Below are positions 1 to 7,262 of a stretch of 10,830 bases of DNA, piece after piece. The stretch covers positions 1 through 10,830 of the forward strand of contig CALGGQ010000344.1 of assembly GCA_937915775.1 (NCBI GenBank), written 5' to 3'. The notes below the pieces were generated by a model that was not told the origin of the DNA, did not search any database, and worked only from the letters and a program-made list of their open reading frames with translations. Source of the DNA: an uncultured Clostridia bacterium. GTDB lineage: Bacteria > Bacillota > Clostridia > Oscillospirales > Acutalibacteraceae. Made by a program: the position numbers and the translations under genes. How positions within the stretch are numbered: position 1 is the first letter of the stretch; every line of letters starts with the position of its first letter.

Positions 1-140
1 CGCGAACTCGTAGAGAAATTTATAATTCCACTGAAAAGTTGCGCCCTTGATTAAGCTGTCGTCGGGGATTGAGTGATGCGGTGCCCAGATAATTTTCTTC
101 GCATCGGGACGCGCCATTTTCCAATCAAAATGAAAATTTG
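1..140 (-). pseudogene. TagF-like CDP-glycerol glycerophosphotransferase fragment joined in frame to the sulfite reductase
   Basis: The last 45 or so codons before the left edge do not look like the C-terminus of a sulfite reductase. They contain KKIIWAPHHSI, followed by TFQWNYKFLYEFA. To my knowledge this pattern (IIWAPHHS, then a Phe/Tyr-rich stretch) is typical of the CDP-glycerol:polyglycerophosphate glycerophosphotransferase family, which builds teichoic-acid-like cell-surface polymers. The reductase segment ends near AIDFFDKNA, where relatives usually continue with a GERF-type stretch. The boundary is therefore near 135-145, and the frame happens to stay open across it. The fragment is too short to say more, and its remainder lies beyond the window. 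It may be a contig-end chimera rather than a real fusion. Confidence 0.5.
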
Positions 141-912
141 CATTTTTATCAAAGAAATCTATTGCCGCGTCGGCAACTCTGTATAGCGTGTCCTTGTCCT
201 CAATGATGGGCACAAGTTCCTTGCCCTTTTGAATGGCGTTGCCAAAGGTACCGCCAAAGGATACGATATAACCGCTTTTACCCTGCCAAGCCTCCGTCGG
301 GCACGCCTTAACACATCTGCCGCAGTTGTTGCATTTGTCTTCTTCAACGGTGATTTTTCCGTTTGATATTGTAATCGCATTTGTTCTGCACGCTTTTTCA
401 CACACGCCGCAGAAAATACAGCTGTTGGCGTTCCAGTTAATTATGTAACCTCCCTTAACGCCAAAATCGTTTTCCTCTGCTTTAAGACAGTTATTCTGAC
501 AGCCCGTTACTCCGAATTTGAATTTATGCGGAAGCTGTCTGCCGAAATATCTGGCGTCTAAATCACTTGCGATTTCGTAAGCGTCAATACAGCCGCTCGG
601 ACAGCACTTGCCTGCCTGACAGGCGGTAACTGTTCTGACTCTCGGACCGCATACTCCGGGTACAACGTTGCCCTTTGCCAAATCCGCCTTAACGGCTTCA
701 ATATCCTCTAATTTAATGAAAGGTATTTCAACGCCCTGACGTGAGGTAAGGTGAACGTAGCCCTGCCCGTATTTATCGGCAACAGCCTGAATAGCTCTGA
801 GCTGCTCGCTCGTTACCGTTCCGCCAACTACTCTTAGCCTGAGCGAAAAGGTGTTCTTTTGTTTTTGTCTCATAAAGCCGCCCGCTTTAAGAGCCGCATA
901 ATCTACTGCCAT
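1..912 (-). CDS. AsrC-like siroheme/4Fe-4S sulfite reductase (3' end not real or not in window)
   Basis: Predicted to reduce sulfite to sulfide in the cytoplasm using siroheme coupled to a 4Fe-4S cluster, with electrons passed through two ferredoxin clusters. The reading frame is open to the window edge (304 codons). Residues about 20-65 form the N-terminal ferredoxin-like half-domain with the LTSRQG motif. The siroheme/cluster cysteines are in TACQAGKCC (C-x5-C) and GCQNNC (C-x3-C), about residues 98-146. An inserted ferredoxin domain follows with CIFCGVCEKAC and CNNCGRCVKACP. This order matches AsrC (about 337 residues) and short clostridial COG2221 reductases. The ATG at 912 is preceded by GGAG six bases upstream, just after the metY stop. 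It is the third gene of the DUF2292-metY operon. From about residue 257 onward (below position 145) the sequence no longer resembles the family; see the separate fragment. The family call is firm; sulfite rather than nitrite as substrate is inferred from the neighbours. Confidence 0.85.
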   Translation of the reverse strand, partial: MAVDYAALKAGGFMRQKQKNTFSLRLRVVGGTVTSEQLRAIQAVADKYGQGYVHLTSRQGVEIPFIKLEDIEAVKADLAKGNVVPGVCGPRVRTVTACQAGKCCPSGCIDAYEIASDLDARYFGRQLPHKFKFGVTGCQNNCLKAEENDFGVKGGYIINWNANSCIFCGVCEKACRTNAITISNGKITVEEDKCNNCGRCVKACPTEAWQGKSGYIVSFGGTFGNAIQKGKELVPIIEDKDTLYRVADAAIDFFDKNANFHFDWKMARPDAKKIIWAPHHSIPDDSLIKGATFQWNYKFLYEFA

Positions 913-921
913 AATATTCTC

Positions 922-2133
922 CTACTCCTTTAATGCGTTATCAAAATCGCTGATTAAATCATTTATGTTCTCAATGCCTACACTGATTCTGATTAAATCA
1001 TCATACACGCCAGCCTGCTCCTGAAGTTCCTTTGAGGAATGTGCAAAAATGGTTGAGGCAGGGTGAACAACAAGTGTTTTACTGTCGCCGATATTAGAAA
1101 CATTAAGCGCATATTTCAGCGAATTAATCACTTTGAAGGCACGCTCCTTTGAGCCAAGCCGAAGTGTAAGTATTCCACCTGCCATACCGTTTCTGAACTG
1201 CTTTTGGCAAAGTTCCTCATCGGTAAAAAGCGGATAACCCACCTTGCCGTACTGAGTCAAATGCTCTGCGAGCGCCTTTGCGTTTTCGCATATCCGCTCC
1301 ATTCTGAGGGCTAAGGTTTCAAGTCCGTTGATATTTAAAAAAGCATTCATCGGTGCCAGACAGGCGCCCATATCACGCCATACTGAATTTTTCAGCCTTG
1401 CGGTAAACGCCATTTTACCGAATTTAAGGTATTCGCTGAAATGCTCATATTTACCGTTATTCCAATTGAAAGAAGCGCCGTCAATAATGACCCCGCTGAT
1501 TGCCGAGCCATTCCCGTTGATATATTTTGACGAGGAATGGATTACCAAGTCTGCACCAAGCTTCAGCGGATTAACAAGCACAGGCGTTGCTGTTGTACTG
1601 TCGATAATCAGCGGCAGGTCATAGGAATGAGCAAGCTCTGCGAGCGCCTCTATATCAACAACATTCAGCTTTGGATTGCCGATTGCCTCGGCAAATATTA
1701 ATCTCGTTTTTTCGTTAATATGCTTTTCAACATTTTCAGCAGTAAAGTGGTTTACAAATACTGAAGTAATTCCCAGCGGCTTTAAATCTCTGAACAAATC
1801 CAACGTGCCGCCGTATAGCCCCGTAGGTACTATGATTTCATCCCCACTTTTCAGTATATTCAAAAATGCAGTAGCAATAGCGGCAGAGCCTGAGGAACAG
1901 GCGGTTGCCGCAAAACCGCCCTCAAGCTGCGCCATTCTCAGCTCATAATTATTAACGGTGGGATTGCCGATTCTTGTATAAGCAAAGCCCGCTGTTTTCC
2001 CGCTGAATACAGCCTCTAATTCCTCTGCGCTTTGATGAGCAAAGGCGCTTGTCTGAAAAATCGGCAACTGTGTTGCCCCTTTAAAATCGCTATACTGCTC
2101 TGCTGAATGTAAAAGCCTTGTTTCAAGTTCCAT
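922..2133 (-). CDS. metY: O-acetylhomoserine sulfhydrylase (MetY-type, PLP-dependent)
   Basis: Condenses O-acetylhomoserine with sulfide to give homocysteine, the entry of sulfide into methionine. It is a cytosolic enzyme of the Cys/Met-metabolism PLP family (fold type I). The 403 residues are full length for the family. Visible motifs: YTRIGNPT (about 52-59), the PLP phosphate-binding SSGSAAI (about 80-86), the cofactor Asp in IIDSTTATP (about 176-184), and the Schiff-base Lys203 in HSSSKYINGNG. The start at 2133 (MELETRLLHS) is preferred over an in-frame GTG at 2145 because GGTGAT sits about six bases before it and the family begins there. The sulfite reductase follows after nine bases. The gene lies just below a hairpin and T-run that could attenuate readthrough from the DUF2292 promoter. 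Cystathionine gamma-synthase/lyase relatives share the fold, but the GNPT and Lys contexts and the sulfite reductase neighbour favour direct sulfhydrylation. Confidence 0.9.
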   Translation of the reverse strand: MELETRLLHSAEQYSDFKGATQLPIFQTSAFAHQSAEELEAVFSGKTAGFAYTRIGNPTVNNYELRMAQLEGGFAATACSSGSAAIATAFLNILKSGDEIIVPTGLYGGTLDLFRDLKPLGITSVFVNHFTAENVEKHINEKTRLIFAEAIGNPKLNVVDIEALAELAHSYDLPLIIDSTTATPVLVNPLKLGADLVIHSSSKYINGNGSAISGVIIDGASFNWNNGKYEHFSEYLKFGKMAFTARLKNSVWRDMGACLAPMNAFLNINGLETLALRMERICENAKALAEHLTQYGKVGYPLFTDEELCQKQFRNGMAGGILTLRLGSKERAFKVINSLKYALNVSNIGDSKTLVVHPASTIFAHSSKELQEQAGVYDDLIRISVGIENINDLISDFDNALKE

Positions 2134-2143
2134 GATTATCACC

Positions 2144-2182
2144 AAAAAAGGTTACACAGGGAACCGCTGTTCCTGTGCAACC
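2144..2182 (-). terminator. Hairpin plus six-T run between the DUF2292 gene and metY
   Basis: Read on the minus strand, GGTTGCACAGGAAC, a four-base loop and GTTCCCTGTGTAACC form a stem of about 13 pairs with one mismatch and one bulged G, followed at once by TTTTTT (2149-2144). This is the form of a Rho-independent terminator, yet it lies inside an apparent operon, 12 bases after the DUF2292 stop and 10 bases before the metY start. It probably lowers expression of metY and the reductase relative to the small gene. No leader-peptide or riboswitch structure is visible in the 61-base gap. Confidence 0.65.
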
Positions 2183-2194
2183 TCTGTTTTTCAG

Positions 2195-2359
2195 TCAGTT
2201 ACATAATCTTCTCTTTTCTGTTGTATCAAGCTGTATCGGTATGCCGTCTTGAACGACTATTGTAACCGTACCGTATTTAAGGTCTGAATTAAGTATCTTC
2301 TCAACCTCGTTTAAGCACTGCCTTATCGACGCCTCTTTCTTTTTATTAACTGTATCCAT
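2195..2359 (-). CDS. YezD/DUF2292 family small protein
   Basis: A 54-residue protein with no signal peptide or membrane segment. The N-terminal half is charged and probably helical. The C-terminal half, about residues 29-52, carries the family signature: YGTVTIVVQDG, then a Gln/Leu-Asp strand ending in TEKRRL. This matches my recollection of the DUF2292/YezD family, whose molecular function is unknown but whose members are often found beside sulfur-assimilation genes in Firmicutes. The ATG at 2359 is chosen because AAGGG lies about eight bases upstream and a promoter and operator precede it. A longer frame starting at 2428 would run backward through the promoter and into hemL, so it is unlikely. 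It is the first gene of the operon with metY and the sulfite reductase. A role in sulfite or siroheme handling is inference only. Confidence 0.8.
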   Translation of the reverse strand: MDTVNKKKEASIRQCLNEVEKILNSDLKYGTVTIVVQDGIPIQLDTTEKRRLCN

Positions 2360-2374
2360 GATATACACCCTTTT

Positions 2375-2393
2375 ACCTATCTGTTTAGTAGGT
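2375..2393. promoter_or_regulatory. Operator-like inverted repeat ACCTA-N9-TAGGT in front of the DUF2292-metY operon
   Basis: A 19-base element with perfect five-base arms lies just downstream of the predicted transcription start and just upstream of the ribosome-binding site. The arms CCTA and TAGG are spaced by nine bases exactly as at the hemA promoter. Both sites share the 12-base plus-strand string TAGGTTTTATGT (2389-2400 here). Its position is that of a repressor operator. Short inverted repeats of this sort suit Rrf2-family regulators such as CymR or IscR, but that assignment is inference. Confidence 0.6.
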
Positions 2394-2407
2394 TTTATGT
2401 TTATGGT

Positions 2408-2435
2408 ATTATAACATTTATATGCCAAATGTCAA
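2408..2435 (-). promoter_or_regulatory. Sigma-A-type promoter of the DUF2292-metY-sulfite reductase operon
   Basis: On the minus strand a perfect -35 box TTGACA (2435-2430) and a perfect -10 box TATAAT (2413-2408) are separated by 16 bases. The -35 lies within the last codons of hemL, whose stop is at 2418-2420, so the operon has its own start although it follows the hem operon directly. The expected start is near 2400, placing the ACCTA-N9-TAGGT element at about +7 to +25. Confidence 0.8.
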
Positions 2436-3668
2436 GTTTTTTATTGCATTTAATGTAATTTCCATATCCTCTGCGGTATGAGCGGCGGATAAAAACATTG
2501 CCTCAAACTGACTCGGAGCGACATATATTCCGCTTTTAAGCAGTTGTGAAAAGTAATTTGCATACTGCTTAGTATCACATCTCAGCACGTCCTTGTAGCT
2601 TTCAACTTTCTTTTCAGTAAAGAACACTGATAAAAGCGAGCCGCAGCGGTTGACGTTCATTCCTTTTTCTTTATATGCAATTTCAATGGTGCTTGCCTTT
2701 TTCTCAAGAGAAGAATAGATGCTGTTCTCTCTGAGAATTTTCAGAGTTTCAATTCCCGCTGTTACCGCAACGGGATTACCCGACAGCGTGCCCGCCTGAT
2801 AAACATTTCCGACGGGCGCAACAACGCTCATTATCTCCTCTTTACCACCGTAAGCCGCTAAGGGCATACCGCCGCCTACAATTTTGCCGAGCGTTACCAA
2901 ATCAGGCGTTATTCCGAAGTACTCCGCCGCACCGCCAAAGGCAAGGCGAAAGCCTGTAATAACCTCGTCAAATATAAGGAGCGCGTTGTGCCTTTCCGTA
3001 ATATCGCGAAGAAAGGCAAGAAAATCTTTTTTCGGTGCAACGACGCCCATATTAGCAGCAACAGGCTCCACTATCACGGCAGCAATATCATCATTGACCT
3101 TAAACAATGCTTCAACGGATTTCACACTGTTATATTCCGCCAGCAGTGTGTTTTCCGCATATCCCTTTGGAACGCCTGCACTGTCCGGCACGCTTTCTGT
3201 CAGTAATCCGCTACCCGCCTTAACGAGCAGTCCGTCGCTGTGACCGTGATAACAGCCTTTGAATTTTATGATTTTGTCCTTGCCCGTGTACCCTCTTGCG
3301 ACGCGGATAGCGGACATCACCGCCTCCGTCCCGCTTGATACAAGGCGGATTTTTTGTGCGGCTGGATAGGCATCACAGATAAGCCGTGCAAGTACAGTTT
3401 CCTTTTCTGTCGGTGCGCCGAAGGTTAATCCGTTTTCACAAGCCGCTTTTACTGCGCCGACTACTCTGTCATCAGCGTGACCTAAAATGCATGGTCCCCA
3501 GCTCATAACATAGTCAACATATTTTCTGCCGTTGGCATCGTATATTTTACTTCCCTTTGCCTTTTCAATGAACAGCGGAGTCTGACCGACTGCATTAAAC
3601 GCTCTCACGGGAGAGTTTACGCCGCCAATGATATATTTTTGTGCCTCATCAAAAAGTTTATTATTCAT
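2418..3668 (-). CDS. hemL: Glutamate-1-semialdehyde 2,1-aminomutase
   Basis: Converts glutamate-1-semialdehyde to 5-aminolevulinate, the second step after HemA in the C5 tetrapyrrole route. It is a cytosolic class-III aminotransferase using PLP. The protein begins MNNKLFDEAQ and continues with the family hallmark GGVNSPVRAF (about 15-24). Other motifs are VSSGTEAVMSA (about 110-120), CYHGHSD (about 139-145), FDEVITGFR (about 233-241), and the Schiff-base Lys262 in LGKIVGGGMPL. The 416 residues are normal length. The start at 3668 is chosen over an in-frame ATG seven codons upstream because AGGGTGG lies just before it and family members start at this point. It overlaps the hemB stop by eight bases, suggesting translational coupling. 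It is the last gene of the hem operon; no clear terminator follows, and the next promoter overlaps its 3' end. Confidence 0.95.
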   Translation of the reverse strand: MNNKLFDEAQKYIIGGVNSPVRAFNAVGQTPLFIEKAKGSKIYDANGRKYVDYVMSWGPCILGHADDRVVGAVKAACENGLTFGAPTEKETVLARLICDAYPAAQKIRLVSSGTEAVMSAIRVARGYTGKDKIIKFKGCYHGHSDGLLVKAGSGLLTESVPDSAGVPKGYAENTLLAEYNSVKSVEALFKVNDDIAAVIVEPVAANMGVVAPKKDFLAFLRDITERHNALLIFDEVITGFRLAFGGAAEYFGITPDLVTLGKIVGGGMPLAAYGGKEEIMSVVAPVGNVYQAGTLSGNPVAVTAGIETLKILRENSIYSSLEKKASTIEIAYKEKGMNVNRCGSLLSVFFTEKKVESYKDVLRCDTKQYANYFSQLLKSGIYVAPSQFEAMFLSAAHTAEDMEITLNAIKNLTFGI

Positions 3669-4623
3669 CAATCCACCCTGCAAAATCAAGTGCGTGATAG
3701 GTAATGATTCTGTCCGCGCCGGCTCGCTTCATTGAAAGCAGATTTTCACACACAATTCGCCTTTCGTCAATCCATCCGTTTGCCGCAGCCGCTTTCACCA
3801 TTGCGTATTCTCCGCTGACGTTATAGGCAATCAGCGGCAGGTCAAATCGCCGCCTTGCTCTTTCTGTAATATCTCCGTAAGCAAGTGCAGGCTTGATAAT
3901 AATCATATCCGCACCCTCGTTTATATCCTCTTCAATTTCACGCATAGCTTCTCTTGCGTTGGCAGGATCCATCTGATACGATTTTCTGTCACCAAAGTGA
4001 GGAGCAGAGCCTGCCGCATCACGGAACGGACCGTAAAAAGCAGAGGCGTATTTTGCCGCATAGCTCATAATCGGCGTGTTTATATAGCCGTTTTCATCAA
4101 GCGCTTGGCGGATTGACGCCACTCTGCCGTCCATCATATCGGACGGGGCAATGATGTCTGCTCCTGCCTCGGCAAGGGATACCGCTGCCGCAGAAAGCAA
4201 GGGAAGCGTTTCGTCGTTGAGTATCTCGCCCTTGCACACAATGCCGCAGTGACCGTGGCTCGTATATTCACACAGGCAGACATCAGCAATGACAAGCAGA
4301 TATGGATATTTATCTTTAATGTGTCTGATGGCTCTTTGCGTAATGCCGTTTTGGTTATATGCCTCGCTGCCTCTTTCGTCCTTGTGTGAGGGGATACCGA
4401 AAATGAGCACGGCGGGTATTTTTGCTGCCTCAACCCTATCAAGCTCCTCGTCAATTCTGTCAAGCGAATACTGAAAGATATTCGGCATTGAAGGAACCTC
4501 TGACTTTATATTCTCGCCCTCGATAACAAAAATCGGGTAAACTAAATCGCTCACATTGACCTCGGTTTCGCGCACAAAGGAGCGAAGCTGTTCACTGCTT
4601 CTTAATTTTCTTAAACGCATCAT
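3661..4623 (-). CDS. hemB: Delta-aminolevulinic acid dehydratase (porphobilinogen synthase)
   Basis: Joins two 5-aminolevulinate molecules into porphobilinogen. The 320 residues fit the family. The zinc-type cysteine cluster is present as DVCLCEYTSHGHCG (Cys116, Cys118, Cys126), indicating a Zn-dependent rather than Mg-only enzyme. The two active-site lysines are visible: Lys191 in SYAAKYASAFYGPFRDA and the Schiff-base Lys244 in IIKPALAYGD. The N-terminus MMRLRKLR is typical. The first of two adjacent ATGs is chosen because GAGG lies nine bases before it. The gene overlaps the end of cobA-hemD by 32 bases in another frame, which is a genuine overlap since both proteins keep normal ends. Confidence 0.95.
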   Translation of the reverse strand: MMRLRKLRSSEQLRSFVRETEVNVSDLVYPIFVIEGENIKSEVPSMPNIFQYSLDRIDEELDRVEAAKIPAVLIFGIPSHKDERGSEAYNQNGITQRAIRHIKDKYPYLLVIADVCLCEYTSHGHCGIVCKGEILNDETLPLLSAAAVSLAEAGADIIAPSDMMDGRVASIRQALDENGYINTPIMSYAAKYASAFYGPFRDAAGSAPHFGDRKSYQMDPANAREAMREIEEDINEGADMIIIKPALAYGDITERARRRFDLPLIAYNVSGEYAMVKAAAANGWIDERRIVCENLLSMKRAGADRIITYHALDFAGWIDE

Positions 4624-5923
4624 TGTGTATTACCTCAATTATTCCGTCGATAGTGTGTGTATCTGCCGTTAAATAATCATTTGTATAGTTTGATAATTCC
4701 GTTGCCGTTGCCCTGCCTATGCAAACAGGTTTTGAATTTCCAAGGGTGTTTCCGCTTTCAAAAAAGCACTTAACGCCTGCAGAGGAGGCAAAGACGATAT
4801 AGTCCGTACTTACCGTTATGTTTGTCGGCTTTATTGCCGTTTTGTATATGTTCTCATTTCCGAGTACTAATGTTTTTTTGTCAGGCATTTCATAAAGCAG
4901 GGTTTCTCTGTCAAATCTGCTCGGAATAAAGTCCGCCTTAATTCTATACTGCAAAAGCTTTTTAGCAGTTTCACTGCCAACACAGGCAAATTGAAGATGC
5001 GCAATCTCCCGTATATCGTCAATATGGCTGAAGAATAATTCGACAGCATTTGAGCTTAAAAAAGCAATTTGCTCGTATTCCTTGCAGTCAAAAATATATT
5101 CCTGCGGGATGATTTCAACAATAGGATAGATATATGTATTTACATACCTTTCGCTGAATTTTTTGCAAAATGCACTGGTGGCGAAAACACTGACGCTCGG
5201 CACGGTTTTTCTGAAATCAAGTGCGGCTGTATTGCCGACAACAAGAACAGCCGGCGCTTTAGCATTTTTCGCCTTTTCCGATATGCTTTCAAGGTCGCCG
5301 TCAATGCGCATTTGTTCAGCAGTAAATCCGTTTGAAAGCAGGCTTGCAGGCGTATGCTTATCCTTACCGTTTTCCATCAGCCTTTGACATATTGAGGCAA
5401 TTTTTTTAACTCCCATTAAAAACACAAGCGTTCCGTCAAGCTTTGCAAGAGCCGCATAGTTTTCTTCTTTTTCGCTTGCGGTATGTCCTGTAACAACGGT
5501 GAAGGACTGTGAAACGCCTCTGTGAGTTACGGGTATTCCAAGCTCCTCTGGAACAGCCACGGCTGAGGTAACACCGGGGATTATCTCATACGGTATGCCG
5601 TTTTCCTGCAGGGCAAGAATTTCTTCTCCTCCCCTGCCGAAAACAAAGCTGTCTCCGCCTTTAAGGCGAACAACCCTTTTACCCTCGTTTGCATTTTCAA
5701 TAAGTATTTTGTTAATTTCTTCCTGCGGCTTACTGTGTTTTCCGCTGCGTTTGCCGACATAGATTTTCTCAGCATTTAACCCGTTCAAAAGTGATTTGTC
5801 AATCAAATCGTCATAAACCACTACCTCGGCAGCTTTCAGTGCGTTAAGCCCTTTAACGGTGATTAAATCCTTGCCGCAGCCCGCGCCTGTCAGCGTAACA
5901 GTTCCGATTTTATTTCGTTGCAT
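4592..5923 (-). CDS. cobA-hemD: Fused uroporphyrinogen-III C-methyltransferase / uroporphyrinogen-III synthase (CobA-HemD)
   Basis: Two consecutive cytosolic activities in one 443-residue chain. Residues about 5-240 are the SAM-dependent methyltransferase that converts uroporphyrinogen III to precorrin-2. Motifs there are LTGAGCGKDLIT (the GAGPG loop in its common clostridial GAGCG form), VVRLKGGDSFVFGRGGEE, and PGVTSAVAVPEELGIPVTHRG. Residues about 245-443 are the HemD domain, which cyclises and inverts ring D of hydroxymethylbilane; FLSSNAV, FASSAGV and CIGRATATEL are its recognisable strands. The HemD part is about 200 residues against a usual 240-260, with the loss mainly in the second half. 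This may make its boundaries hard to see by profile search. The start overlaps the end of hemC by 34 bases and has only a weak ribosome-binding site, so translation is probably coupled. The fusion order (CobA then HemD) is common in Clostridia. Confidence 0.92.
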   Translation of the reverse strand: MQRNKIGTVTLTGAGCGKDLITVKGLNALKAAEVVVYDDLIDKSLLNGLNAEKIYVGKRSGKHSKPQEEINKILIENANEGKRVVRLKGGDSFVFGRGGEEILALQENGIPYEIIPGVTSAVAVPEELGIPVTHRGVSQSFTVVTGHTASEKEENYAALAKLDGTLVFLMGVKKIASICQRLMENGKDKHTPASLLSNGFTAEQMRIDGDLESISEKAKNAKAPAVLVVGNTAALDFRKTVPSVSVFATSAFCKKFSERYVNTYIYPIVEIIPQEYIFDCKEYEQIAFLSSNAVELFFSHIDDIREIAHLQFACVGSETAKKLLQYRIKADFIPSRFDRETLLYEMPDKKTLVLGNENIYKTAIKPTNITVSTDYIVFASSAGVKCFFESGNTLGNSKPVCIGRATATELSNYTNDYLTADTHTIDGIIEVIHNDAFKKIKKQ

Positions 5924-6732
5924 AGCGTTATGTAATCCGTTCCTGATTTTGTCATTTTTTTGTTTTGGTACATCGCAGCAACAGTATATTCATCGCCGAT
6001 AATTTCACAATGTACACCGAGCGGTACCGAGCAATCCGCTTTTAAAAGTGAAAACATATATCTTTCCGCTTTAAAGCGTCTTTCTGTTTCTTTGTCGCTG
6101 ATGCTGTGCAGCAGTGCGGCAGTTTCAGTATCATCAACGCGGCATTCCACGGCAATAATTCCCTGACACGCAGACGGTATAAATTCATTGACATCAAATG
6201 GAACTACATCAAAATCCGATAAGTCGGCACTGAGCCTGTCAAGCCCTGCCTTTGCAAGAATAATTGCGTCATATTCTCCGCTTCTCAGCTTGCTGAGTCT
6301 TGTGTCAACATTACCTCTGATACTCTCATATTCTGCATCAGGGTAGAACCTTTTACATTCCGCAATTCGTCTGGGGCTGCCCGTGCCGATTAGTTTGATT
6401 TCAGTTATACCCTTTCGTATAATCAGTAAATCCCTGCTGTCAACCGCTTTAGGTGTTCCTGCAATCATCAGTCCGCTTTCAAGCTCATAGGGTAAATCCT
6501 TACCGCTGTGAACAGCGATATCGGCCCGACCATCAAGCAGGTATTGCTCGATTTCCTTAACAAACAGCCCTCTGCCGCCGATTGAATTAATCGGTGATTT
6601 TTGGTCACGGTCTCCCTTAGTTGAAACAATAATCAGTTCAACCTGAGCACCGTTTTTTTCCAGTGCTGTTTTGACTATATTCGCCTGTATTAAGGCAAGC
6701 TTGCTGCCCCGTGTTGCAAGTTTTAGCTTCAT
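5890..6732 (-). CDS. hemC: Porphobilinogen deaminase (hydroxymethylbilane synthase)
   Basis: Polymerises four porphobilinogens into hydroxymethylbilane using a covalently bound dipyrromethane primer. The N-terminus (MKLKLATRGSKLALIQA) is typical. Further motifs are STKGDRD, GRGLFVKEIE, the catalytic Asp79 in VHSGKDLP (the more usual form is HSMKD), GTGSPRR (about 116-122), IRGNVDTRL (about 138-146) and the dipyrromethane-attachment Cys234 in ADCSVPLG. At 280 residues it is somewhat shorter than the usual 300-315, with the reduction in the C-terminal domain. Its ATG overlaps the preceding stop by four bases, a coupled start. Confidence 0.95.
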   Translation of the reverse strand: MKLKLATRGSKLALIQANIVKTALEKNGAQVELIIVSTKGDRDQKSPINSIGGRGLFVKEIEQYLLDGRADIAVHSGKDLPYELESGLMIAGTPKAVDSRDLLIIRKGITEIKLIGTGSPRRIAECKRFYPDAEYESIRGNVDTRLSKLRSGEYDAIILAKAGLDRLSADLSDFDVVPFDVNEFIPSACQGIIAVECRVDDTETAALLHSISDKETERRFKAERYMFSLLKADCSVPLGVHCEIIGDEYTVAAMYQNKKMTKSGTDYITLCNEIKSELLR

Positions 6733-7262
6733 AGTAATTCGTTCAGCTTTTCCTTTAATATTTTCGCCCGTTCCTTTTGGTCAGGCACTGTCTTTTTTAA
6801 TTCGTTTCTGAGCGTATATAATTCGTCAATAATATGCTCTGCATTGTCAGGTATCACCTTTTCCGCTTCGCTTCTTATGTACTGAGAAAAAGCAGGGCTT
6901 TTCCCTGCAGAAGTGATACCGATGACCAAATCGCCTTTTTTAATAAGGCTTGGAAAAATGAAGGTGCACAGCTCAGGGTTATCAACAATATTCACAGGTA
7001 TACCCTTGCTATTGCAAAGCTCGCTGATATGCCTATTGAGCTCACTGTCATCACTCGCGCCGATGACATAGTCTGCGCCGTCAAGGTCGCTGTCCTCAAA
7101 CTTTTTTATTATTGCGCCGTCTATATCCGTGCGCTCTGCAATGACGGTTATGTTATCGGTAAAATGCTTAAGGCGTTCTATTTTACCCTTGGCAACGCTG
7201 CCTCCTCCTATTACGAGGAATTTCTTACCCTCAATATTTTCAAAAAATGGGAATAAAATCAT
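6729..7262 (-). CDS. Precorrin-2 dehydrogenase / possible sirohydrochlorin ferrochelatase (SirC/Met8/CysG N-terminal type)
   Basis: Oxidises precorrin-2 to sirohydrochlorin with NAD+, and in Met8/CysG-type proteins also inserts iron to make siroheme. The 177-residue chain begins with the expected FPFFENIEGKKFLVIGGG, an NAD-binding Rossmann loop GGGSVAKGKIERL (about 19-31). It then shows NIVDNPELCTFIFPSLIKKGDL (about 90-111, written as overlapping family motifs NIVDNPEL and CTFIFPSL) and GKSPAFSQYIR. The C-terminal half is short, so iron chelation may need a separate enzyme elsewhere. A Shine-Dalgarno GGAG lies about eight bases upstream. It overlaps hemA and hemC by four bases on each side. 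A siroheme-branch gene inside the hem operon shows the pathway is aimed at siroheme, matching the sulfite reductase downstream. Confidence 0.9.
   Translation of the reverse strand: MILFPFFENIEGKKFLVIGGGSVAKGKIERLKHFTDNITVIAERTDIDGAIIKKFEDSDLDGADYVIGASDDSELNRHISELCNSKGIPVNIVDNPELCTFIFPSLIKKGDLVIGITSAGKSPAFSQYIRSEAEKVIPDNAEHIIDELYTLRNELKKTVPDQKERAKILKEKLNELL

Noticed and set aside
922..2145. Plus-strand frames within metY (for example 1328-1624 and 1676-1948)
   Set aside because: They are antisense shadows of a full-length conserved PLP enzyme with no supporting start signals.
2134..2194. SAM riboswitch or T-box upstream of metY
   Set aside because: The gap is only 61 bases and is filled by a simple hairpin with a T-run; no conserved riboswitch or T-box core is visible.
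2884..3243. 119-codon plus-strand open frame opposite hemL
   Set aside because: hemL is strongly conserved on the minus strand here, and the plus frame is a serine/threonine-rich shadow without a ribosome-binding site or motif.
4592..4623. Possible frameshift between cobA-hemD and hemB because they overlap by 32 bases
   Set aside because: Both proteins have proper ends, and hemB has its own GAGG site; this is a normal overlap in a tight operon.
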